A stretch of DNA of 64,000 nucleotides, taken from contig NZ_OX352320.1 in assembly GCF_947090785.1 (NCBI RefSeq), positions 4,515,001 to 4,579,000 on the forward strand. The letters are read 5' to 3'. Every line of letters starts with the position of its first letter. The first letter of the stretch is position 1. The translations under genes were made by a program, and so were the position numbers. Of the stretch, positions 46,981 to 53,593 are shown piece by piece. The stretch comes from Rheinheimera sp. MM224 (GTDB lineage: Bacteria > Pseudomonadota > Gammaproteobacteria > Enterobacterales > Alteromonadaceae). The notes below the pieces were generated by a model that did not search any database, was not told the origin of the DNA, and saw only the letters and a list, made by a program, of their open reading frames with translations.

Positions 46981-47030
46981 CGTAAAGTCTCCAGATGGAT
47001 AAAATTGAAGGGCGTAAAGAGATCGTAAAG
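46981..47030 (-). promoter_or_regulatory. Candidate KdpE-binding direct repeats upstream of kdpF
   Basis: CTTTACG (minus strand) occurs three times: 47024-47030, 47013-47019 and 46981-46987. The first two are 11 bp apart, one helical turn, typical of OmpR-family dimers. The third is 32 bp away, about three turns. The block ends 50-100 bases before the kdpF start. Assignment to KdpE is inferred from location. Confidence 0.45.
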
Positions 47031-47087
47031 ATTGGGGGATTAGAAAATAACTAAGGGGTACACAGAAACAAGAAAGGGTAAATGCGC

Positions 47088-47393
47088 TTATCCCTTATCC
47101 CAACTCACATTATTGCCCCCAGCCACAGCGCTGTTAAGCAGTGCCATTAAAGGCAAAGCGCGGTGATGCAGACTAACGGAGGAGTCCGGGCTGTGGCCTG
47201 TTTTGGCCATAATGCTTTCTTCGGGCCAGTACTGCATTTTTTCCTGCAAACTAGCCAAATGTTTAGCGACATCTTCAGCATACAAAGCACCAGGCACTTT
47301 GCCGCTGTGCCCCATCATATGCAGCAGTTGCACTGCGACCTGACCAAATAAGGTAACAGGGGCTGAATCTTTGGAATGGAAAGTCACTAACAT
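47088..47393 (-). CDS. DUF1840 family protein
   Basis: 101-residue cytoplasmic protein with the opening MLVTFHSKDSAPVTLFG and the motif HMMGHSGKVPGALYAEDV, matching the DUF1840 family of unknown function. The C-terminal half (SLHHRALPLMALLNSAV) is helical. A paralogue lies 207 bases upstream in transcription (47601-47906), and the two share VTF-S--SAPV--FG-VA-QLL--MG and LRNRALPL-like segments. Repeat copy B sits between them. Confidence 0.87.
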   Translation of the reverse strand: MLVTFHSKDSAPVTLFGQVAVQLLHMMGHSGKVPGALYAEDVAKHLASLQEKMQYWPEESIMAKTGHSPDSSVSLHHRALPLMALLNSAVAGGNNVSWDKG

Positions 47394-47478
47394 AAGCTAA
47401 CTCCTGACTACGGCAACCTGACTTAAGTATATGCAACGACGTAGAAATTGCCTGTACATAAAGGCTAAGGTTTCCCCT

Positions 47479-47594
47479 AAGTAATTGGAGTTGCAGCGCG
47501 GCGGCAAGCGAAAGAGTCCCCTGAGCATAGATTCACTATGCGACTGGGGCGAAAGAGTCTGGCCAACAAAGCTGCGGCTTCAAGTACGACGGGG
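47479..47594 (+). repeat. Dispersed structured repeat, copy B
   Basis: About 116-base member of the family that also occurs at 20081 and 59391. It shows TTGCAGCGCGGCGGCAAGCG, the central GCATAG-ATTCA-CTATGC hairpin between CCCC and GGGG arms, and CCAACAAAGCTGCGGCTTCA. Its right end abuts the stop codon of the upstream DUF1840 gene. Confidence 0.88.
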
Positions 47595-47600
47595 AAAGGG

Positions 47601-47906
47601 TTACTCCCAGCTGACACCTTTTTGTTCGCGCACTGCCGCCTGCATTAATTGAATAAGTGGCAAGGCTCTGTTACGCAGCGGAATGGCTGCCGGATTGTCT
47701 CCCTGCAGATCGGCAGAGGCCGCTATTTGTTCTGTGGATTGCGACTCCAAACCCTGTTGCAGTTGGGCCAAAGCCGCTGCTACATCTTCGGCATAAAAGG
47801 CGCCCGGAGCTTTAGGCTGACGGCCCATCAACTCTAATAACTGCAAAGCGACATGACCAAACATCTGTACTGGCGCGCTGGCGGTGGATTTAAATGTAAT
47901 TAACAT
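47601..47906 (-). CDS. DUF1840 family protein, second copy
   Basis: 101-residue paralogue of the neighbouring DUF1840 gene, starting MLITFKSTASAPVQMFGHVA and containing QLLELMGRQPKAPGAFYAEDV and PLRNRALPLIQLMQAAV. The two proteins have the same length and end (NNVSWDKG against KGVSWE), so they arose by tandem duplication and then diverged. Its 3' end is directly followed by repeat copy B. Function unknown; no signal peptide. Confidence 0.87.
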   Translation of the reverse strand: MLITFKSTASAPVQMFGHVALQLLELMGRQPKAPGAFYAEDVAAALAQLQQGLESQSTEQIAASADLQGDNPAAIPLRNRALPLIQLMQAAVREQKGVSWE

Positions 47907-48079
47907 AACAATCTGATCTTCCGGAGAAATGAAGCCTCAGCATGCGCTGTTAAGCCTGAAACTACAAGCAAATGCCGCTGAGCTAAAGTGAGCCTATACA
48001 AAAGCCCCGTACCTCTTTAGAATTCAGTAAAATCTGCAAATTTTTACATAAGCTAACGATCTGATTACAAGGATGATGT

Positions 48080-49951
48080 ATGACAGTGTTGCCGCGCTTT
48101 TTGACTGGTCTGTTTTTTGTTTTGCCCCTTTTACTTTTAACCGCCTGTGGTGGCTCCAATAAAACTGAAGATGCCACTGCTGTGACAGTAGGCGCCAGCA
48201 CGGCCAGTCTGGATATTGGTTTTCCAGAGCGTTTTACTACTATTTCGGCCACTGTCAGAGACGCTGACGGAGCTTTGTTACCTAATGCGACAGTGCAATT
48301 CAGCACCAGCTTAGGCAGCTTTAATTCGGCAGAAGTAGTGACCCGCACAACAGCTGAAACTGGCCGTGGCGGTTCTAATGATGCAGGTAATGGTGTGGCT
48401 GCAGTGCGTTTGTATCCAGGCCAAAGTGCCGGCTCAGCCACTGTGACTGTTTATGTAAATGGAGTACAGACCACTACCTCTGTCACTATCGCTGGTACTG
48501 CTGTGGAACCTGAACGGCCTGTACCTGCAAGCATCAGTATTGCTGCCAGTGAGCGCGCCATTTATGTTGCTGGTGTAGGCCAAATGGAAAGCAGCACTAT
48601 TACGGTGCGTTTACTCACTTCCACAGGGGGCGCAGCTAAAGATGCTCCTGCCGGAATAAACAATGTACGGGTTAGTTTTGTTACTCAACCCAATGGTGGT
48701 GAGTTGTTGCTGGGAACTCAGGCCTCTGGTCAGTTGGTTCAAAACACTAAAACTCTGGATGTAGCCACTTCAAATGGCGTTGCTACTTTAACCCTGAATT
48801 CAGGCCAGTTACCCGGAGTGGTAGAACTAACAGCTGAAGCTTTGGACAACACAGGAGCAAGTTATAGCCCTGCGATCCAGACAACAGCTTCAATACTGAG
48901 TATAGCCTCAGGCCCGGCTCACTCTATTGTATTTAGTTATCCGATAGAAGCTGGTATTCAGAATATGGGCAATGGCAGCTACAGACGTGAAGGTGGTTTG
49001 CTGGTCACAGATAGATACGGTAACCCTGTTGCTGATGGTACTGTTATTAATCTGGGTGTGATCGACAGCGTCTTGTTATCTAACCGCGTCCCGCAGATTA
49101 ACTACGGTTTTGGCAGTAGCGTAATTGATGGCAATGCGTCCACCAATGCGAATTCGGCCGTATTTACCGACCAAAGCAACGCCTTATTCCAAAGTGCTGT
49201 GATTACCCGTAATAACACCAGCCGTTTTATCGAAGCACAGGACAGGGTGTTGATTTTTAACGCCCAGGCTGAAGATAAAAGTCGTTTTGTCGCCGCCTTA
49301 CCTAATCAGGCAAATAGTGTGACAGTGAATAAAAACTATCTGAACACAGAAACTGGGCTGGAATATCTGATTGGAGCTTCACTTTTAGGTATGCAGGTTG
49401 CTGGTGTGGATCCGACAAAAGAAGGTCTGGTCAGTGGTCAGGCTGTTACACAAGACGGTGCGGCCAGCTTCTACCTGACTTATCCGGCCAATCAGGACAC
49501 CATTTTAACCAGTTGTATTTCGTCCAGCTTAGATACCCGCCATTCACCTCAAGGCTCAGCTCAGGTCTTTGTTGTTGCAGAAGCCAGTGGCAGCAGCGCT
49601 ACTACTATTGATGACAGAGCTTGTTTTACTTATATAGGCCCGGCTGTGATTAACTCTGGTATCACCAGCATTAGTGGTGACACTATTCTGAGCCTGGAGA
49701 TACAGGATCAAGGTTCAGTGCGTTTACCCTTCCTTAGTTTTGAAGCGGGCATTAGCTATGGTGCGACAAACGGAGGAAATCTGCAGGTTGATGTTGGTGA
49801 TTGTCTGGCAACGGCCAGCTTGCGCACAGATTTGTATGGCCAGTGTGAGCTGCAAATCAGCACCAGCGGAGGTATTTCGGGTGATACTGCCACTGTCACT
49901 TTAGGGGTTTCAGGCGGCACTCCATTAGCTATCAGTGTCACAGTACCTTAA
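48080..49951 (+). CDS. Lipoprotein with bacterial Ig-like (Big_1/invasin-type) domains
   Basis: 623-residue putative surface lipoprotein with lipobox LLLTAC (modified Cys near residue 23) followed by GGS. Domains of about 100 residues have the Big_1 pattern (ISATVRDADGALLPNATVQFSTSLG, then GVAAVRLYPGQSAGSATVTVYV; a further copy has TDRYGNPVADGTVINLGV). The C-terminal half is beta-rich and carries several cysteines (ILTSCISSS, DRACFTYIG, DCLATASL, GQCELQIS). Such proteins are usually adhesive or structural on the cell surface. It is convergent with the histidine kinase gene, overlapping by four bases at the stops. Confidence 0.85.
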   Translation: MTVLPRFLTGLFFVLPLLLLTACGGSNKTEDATAVTVGASTASLDIGFPERFTTISATVRDADGALLPNATVQFSTSLGSFNSAEVVTRTTAETGRGGSNDAGNGVAAVRLYPGQSAGSATVTVYVNGVQTTTSVTIAGTAVEPERPVPASISIAASERAIYVAGVGQMESSTITVRLLTSTGGAAKDAPAGINNVRVSFVTQPNGGELLLGTQASGQLVQNTKTLDVATSNGVATLTLNSGQLPGVVELTAEALDNTGASYSPAIQTTASILSIASGPAHSIVFSYPIEAGIQNMGNGSYRREGGLLVTDRYGNPVADGTVINLGVIDSVLLSNRVPQINYGFGSSVIDGNASTNANSAVFTDQSNALFQSAVITRNNTSRFIEAQDRVLIFNAQAEDKSRFVAALPNQANSVTVNKNYLNTETGLEYLIGASLLGMQVAGVDPTKEGLVSGQAVTQDGAASFYLTYPANQDTILTSCISSSLDTRHSPQGSAQVFVVAEASGSSATTIDDRACFTYIGPAVINSGITSISGDTILSLEIQDQGSVRLPFLSFEAGISYGATNGGNLQVDVGDCLATASLRTDLYGQCELQISTSGGISGDTATVTLGVSGGTPLAISVTVP

Positions 49952-51468
49952 ACGTTCGAATCCAGCGGTAAGCTAATCACCGCCTGAAAACCACAGACTA
50001 TACCTGACGCTGCATAAAGGTTATGCAGCTTCATTTCTCCGCCACAACTTTCCACTGCTCTTTTGGCAATACTTAAGCCTAAGCCGACACCGTCTTTTTT
50101 GCTTTGACCACGAAAAAAGGGCGTAAAAAGTTTGGCTAAATCAGCATGAGCTACACCAGGGCCCTGATCGGAAATACGGATTTGTACCTGCTGCGCTTGC
50201 TGCTGTAATTCAACTGCCACTACTGTGTTTGCCGGAGTAAATTTGATGGCATTGCGGATCAGGTTTTCCAGCGCACGGTAGAGTAAATCAGGGTCAGCCA
50301 GCACACGCACCTTTGCATCTGCTTTTACCAGCAGTTGTTTTTGCTGTGACAGCGCCTCGAGTCGACCGTCTTCAGCGACGGATTCCAATAACTCCAGCAG
50401 GTCCACTTGCTGCAACTTCACAGCAGCTGCACCACTTTCCAGCCGTGAATAAGTCAGAATTTCTTCGACCAGCGCATTCAGTTTCTGGGTTTCTGCTTCA
50501 ACTTTATCCAACACCATAGCGCTTTCAGAAGGTGTTTGCCGTGCCAGCCCCACCAGTATTTGTAAACGGGCTAAGGGTGAGCGGAATTCGTGAGAGACAT
50601 CATGTAATAAACGGCGCTGCCCACTGATAGCTTGCTCGACACTTTTGGCCATGTCGTTAAAACTGCGGGCTACTGCACCAAACTCATCGCGCCGCCCTGT
50701 GACTTTAGGACCGAGTTGAGTCAGCCAGTGATCGGACGCCAGTGACTGCAAAGCTCGTTTTAATTGCCGTACCGGTGAAGCAAAGTACCAGGCCAGCCAC
50801 AAACTGACAGATAAGCTGGTGACCAGAATGGCTGCCAGTAAAAATGCCGGATGAAACCAGACCGGTGGCATAGCCATGGTGGCTCTTACCGCTATGCCAC
50901 GCATTTCAGGAGGTGGGCCTTTGTCACCAAGACCAGTGGGGCCAAAAGGCTGCACAGCCTCACCAGGAGGAGGACCATGGGGTCTTGCAGCTTGTGGATG
51001 CTGAACATCAATACGTTGCGCTGGCATGGATGCAGTCGCCATCAAGCCTCTGCCACTTCGCAACCATTCCAGTAAAAACTCGTGGCGTGGCACCGCCAAT
51101 AAAAACCAGCTTTGGCCAGATTTATCCTGCACCTTGTATTCAGGTTGGTCTTTCAGTAATTGTGCCCAGTCACCCGGCACATCTCGCTGTAAATAATCTT
51201 CGCCCTGGTTATTCAGCAGCAGAATTTTGTCGCGGGACATCGGATCTTCTTCCCAGCGCTGCAATACATCACCGAGCAACTTTATACCACCAGAGTCCAT
51301 CATCAGTTGAGCTGAACCTAACACCAATCTGAGCTGCGGGCCTATCCAGACAGGTTTGGGTTCACCGTCCGTAGAGCGACTGACTTCGTTGACAGCCCAG
51401 ACTAAAGTGCCGGCCAGAATCAACGCGCCCCAAAAGGCTAATAAGAACTTCCAGAACACCTGACCCAT
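49948..51468 (-). CDS. Sensor histidine kinase, CpxA-like
   Basis: 506-residue inner-membrane kinase with two helices (about 8-27 and 205-230) flanking a periplasmic domain of about 175 residues. That domain ends in a Pro/His/Gly-rich stretch (HPQAARPHGPPPGEAV, then GDKGPPPEMRG) that might bind metal. HAMP (about 231-285), HisKA with the phospho-acceptor in LLHDVSHEFRSPLARL and HATPase (about 390-500, with NLIRNAIKFTP and DQGPGV, then GVGLGLSIAKRAV) follow. Start is 2 bases after the regulator stop. Likely an envelope stress or metal sensor; the signal is not shown by sequence. Confidence 0.91.
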   Translation of the reverse strand: MGQVFWKFLLAFWGALILAGTLVWAVNEVSRSTDGEPKPVWIGPQLRLVLGSAQLMMDSGGIKLLGDVLQRWEEDPMSRDKILLLNNQGEDYLQRDVPGDWAQLLKDQPEYKVQDKSGQSWFLLAVPRHEFLLEWLRSGRGLMATASMPAQRIDVQHPQAARPHGPPPGEAVQPFGPTGLGDKGPPPEMRGIAVRATMAMPPVWFHPAFLLAAILVTSLSVSLWLAWYFASPVRQLKRALQSLASDHWLTQLGPKVTGRRDEFGAVARSFNDMAKSVEQAISGQRRLLHDVSHEFRSPLARLQILVGLARQTPSESAMVLDKVEAETQKLNALVEEILTYSRLESGAAAVKLQQVDLLELLESVAEDGRLEALSQQKQLLVKADAKVRVLADPDLLYRALENLIRNAIKFTPANTVVAVELQQQAQQVQIRISDQGPGVAHADLAKLFTPFFRGQSKKDGVGLGLSIAKRAVESCGGEMKLHNLYAASGIVCGFQAVISLPLDSNV

Positions 51469-51470
51469 AA

Positions 51471-52154
51471 TTAAGACTGTTGCATCAGTTGATAACCCTT
51501 GCCGCGCACAGCTTCAATCCAGGCTTGTTGGTCTGCTCTTTTGCCAAGCTTTTGACGGATATTGCTGATATGCACATCCAGACTGCGGTCATATTGAGTT
51601 AAGGTTTTGCCTAAAGCCTGTAGCGATAATTCTGCTTTACTGACCAATCGGCCGGCCTGACAGGCCAGCACCCAAAGCACACTGAATTCAGCCCCAGTCA
51701 GTTGAATTTGTTGGCCATTAACCCAGGCCTTACGTGAGCCGGGTTCGAGCGTTAAAGGCCCGACTTTGACTTCGGTGGGTTCGTCTTGCTGCTGTTGCAC
51801 ACGACGTAAGATAGCCCTGATACGCGCCACCAATTCGCGGGGTAAACAAGGCTTGGCGACATAGTCGTCCGCACCTAATTCCAGGCCCAGCACTTTATCT
51901 ATGTCGTCGCCTTTAGCTGTGAGCATAATGACCGGGACTTTAGAGTGCTGACGAATTTGCCGTAACAGCGATATGCCATCTAAACCCGGCATCATCACAT
52001 CCAGCACCAGGAGTTCGTAATGACCGGAAATGGCTTGCCGTAAGCCTAACTGACTATCATTGGCTACCTGCACCACAAAACCCTCGCGTTGTAAGTAAGT
52101 ACTTAACATCGAGGTGAGTTCCTGGTCATCATCAATTAGCAATAAAGGGTTCAA
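51471..52154 (-). CDS. OmpR-family response regulator, CpxR-like
   Basis: 227-residue regulator with a receiver domain (PLLLIDDDQELTSML, phospho-acceptor Asp in LLVLDVMMPGLDG, Lys in YVAKPCLPRE) and a winged-helix output domain (QLTGAEFSVLWVLACQAGRLVSK and RSLDVHISNIRQKLGK). No ATG is available. TTG at 52154 has GGAG 9 bases upstream; a second TTG at 52175 lacks a ribosome-binding site, so the shorter form is preferred. It is cotranscribed with the kinase 2 bases downstream. A perfect 9-bp hairpin (52195-52219) lies just upstream. Confidence 0.9.
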   Translation of the reverse strand: MNPLLLIDDDQELTSMLSTYLQREGFVVQVANDSQLGLRQAISGHYELLVLDVMMPGLDGISLLRQIRQHSKVPVIMLTAKGDDIDKVLGLELGADDYVAKPCLPRELVARIRAILRRVQQQQDEPTEVKVGPLTLEPGSRKAWVNGQQIQLTGAEFSVLWVLACQAGRLVSKAELSLQALGKTLTQYDRSLDVHISNIRQKLGKRADQQAWIEAVRGKGYQLMQQS

Positions 52155-52194
52155 GGGCTGGTACTCCGGATTCAATAGTCCGCAGTTTAACCTT

Positions 52195-52219
52195 AAGCTG
52201 CTCCATTTATGAGCAGCTT
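52195..52219. other. Perfect hairpin upstream of the CpxR-like gene
   Basis: AAGCTGCTC (52195-52203) and GAGCAGCTT (52211-52219) are exact inverted repeats around seven bases. It lies between the lactonase-like gene and the regulator, 41 bases before the regulator start. No T-tract follows on the minus strand, so it is more likely an operator or leader structure than a terminator. Confidence 0.55.
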
Positions 52220-52244
52220 TACATTTCTATACACTGGCCTTTGC

Positions 52245-53243
52245 TCAGGCTGCGGTTTTTAGCTTAATCCGCAATAAATAGCTGGAAGCCGTGATATACA
52301 AATACTCTTTATTCAGACTTAAAGCTGCATTAGCCGCTGCAACTCCGGTTTGAATAGTGCCCAGATGTTCGCCTTTGGCATTAAACACCAACACACCACC
52401 TGGGCCTGTCGCCAGCAAATGGCCTGAAGGTAATACTTTTAAACCATCTGGTAACCCAGGTTTGCTGTTCACCCAAGCCGTTGCGTCAAAAAATAGCTGA
52501 CCTTCGCCTACAGTGCCATCTGCAGCCAGAGCATACTTCCACCACTGCGCTGCTTGTGGGTCTGAGTTAGCAACATACAACCACTTTTCATCCGGTGATA
52601 AAGCCAAACCATTTGGGCGGGTCAGTTGATCGGTAACCAGTGTGACATCGCTACCTTTGAGCCAATATACGCCATTAAAAGCCAGCTGCTTTTGTTTCGA
52701 GTCATCGGCATCTTTTAAACCATAAGGTGGATCGGTAAATAAATAGCTGCCATTGCTGTGCTGCACTACATCATTAGGACTATTAAACAATTTGCCCTGA
52801 TAGCTGGTCGTCAGGCTTTGATATTCCGGGCCTTTTGCACTGACTGACTTCAATACAGCTAAACGCCTGTCGCCATGCTGCGCCAGTACCAGTTGATCTT
52901 TTTGGTTAAAAATCAAACCATTGGAGCCTTCTTTGATGGAAGGTTCGTCGACAAAACCTGTATGGCCAGAAGGGCTTAGATACAAAGTTAAACCGTCTTT
53001 TGCATTCCAGCGCCAGATTTTATTTTTCGGCACATCGGAGAACAAAATATCTCCGGTTTTGGGTTCAGCCACAGGGCCTTCAGCCCAACGAAAACCTTCA
53101 GCCAGTATTTCCAGTTGAGCATCCGTAGCAATCACCTGACTGAGCTCAGGTTTAAGTTGTTGTACCGGATTGGCCGGAATTGGGGATGGATTGGCAAAAG
53201 CCAGAGAAGACGTTAAAAAAAGCAGCGCTACACTATGTCGCAT
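52245..53243 (-). CDS. Secreted SMP-30/gluconolactonase-like beta-propeller protein
   Basis: 332-residue periplasmic protein with a signal peptide (1-16 or so, cleavage near AFANP) and a six-bladed SMP-30/LRE propeller. Features include AEGFRWAEGPVAEPKTGDILFSD, with its metal-ligand-type Glu, FNSPNDVVQHSNGSYLFTDPPYGL, with the conserved Asn-Asp pair, and LTRPNGLALSPDEKWLYVANSD. This family hydrolyses sugar lactones with a divalent metal. The start 53243 has AAGGTG upstream; a longer frame to 53300 is unsupported. It lies upstream of the two-component genes with 90 bases between. Confidence 0.88.
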   Translation of the reverse strand: MRHSVALLFLTSSLAFANPSPIPANPVQQLKPELSQVIATDAQLEILAEGFRWAEGPVAEPKTGDILFSDVPKNKIWRWNAKDGLTLYLSPSGHTGFVDEPSIKEGSNGLIFNQKDQLVLAQHGDRRLAVLKSVSAKGPEYQSLTTSYQGKLFNSPNDVVQHSNGSYLFTDPPYGLKDADDSKQKQLAFNGVYWLKGSDVTLVTDQLTRPNGLALSPDEKWLYVANSDPQAAQWWKYALAADGTVGEGQLFFDATAWVNSKPGLPDGLKVLPSGHLLATGPGGVLVFNAKGEHLGTIQTGVAAANAALSLNKEYLYITASSYLLRIKLKTAA

Positions 53244-53358
53244 CCTTGTCACCTTTGTTTTGTTGGAATGGCAACAATCTAGCATTGTTAGCGCAACCAA
53301 AGCACTGCCTGAGTCAGATAAACTTAGTTTCAGATTTACTTTTTTTCAAAGAGACTGC

Positions 53359-53540
53359 GGACATCGTCGAAAATATGCTCCGGCCATCGCCACAAGCGAA
53401 GGCGTGATATCGGCGAAATGCCAAACTGTTGGCATTTCGAAAGACCGCCATCACCCTGCATTTTCGACATACCGTCCTTCCATGGACATCGTCGAAAATA
53501 TGCTCCTGCATTTTCGACATACAGTCCTTCCATGGACATA
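53359..53540. repeat. 50-base direct repeats with nested palindromes
   Basis: TGCATTTTCGACATAC-GTCCTTCCATGGACAT occurs at 53457-53490 and again exactly 50 bases later at 53507-53540, differing at one base. GGACATCGTCGAAAATATGC occurs at 53359 and 53484. GTCGAAAAT and ATTTTCGAC are inverted partners. An exact 11-bp hairpin CGAAATGCCAA/TTGGCATTTCG lies at 53414-53439. This is not CRISPR: units abut without spacers. Confidence 0.82.
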
Positions 53541-53567
53541 AAAAAACCGCAGAATCATCTGCGGTTT
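53540..53567 (-). terminator. Rho-independent terminator of the TonB receptor gene
   Basis: ACCGCAGA (53546-53553) pairs with TCTGCGGT (53558-53565) around a four-base loop. On the minus strand a run of seven T follows. It lies 27 bases past the receptor stop. Confidence 0.9.
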
Positions 53568-53593
53568 CTTTAACGCCTTGCCTTACAACAAGT

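Larger units (their letters stand above)
53244..53593. other. 350-base intergenic stretch with repeats and a terminator
   Basis: No credible gene. Short overlapping minus-strand frames here are by-products of repeats. The stretch contains the lactonase promoter side (53244-53340), a hairpin and 50-base tandem repeats (53359-53540) and the terminator of the TonB receptor gene (53544-53567). Confidence 0.7.

Noticed and set aside
53314..53539. Two minus-strand frames of 67-68 residues across the 53.4 kb region
   Set aside because: They lie wholly in tandem repeats and hairpins; the peptide similarity between them comes from the repeated DNA, and there is no ribosome-binding site.
53457..53540. 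CRISPR array
   Set aside because: Only two full 50-base units that abut each other with no spacers, and no cas genes in the window.
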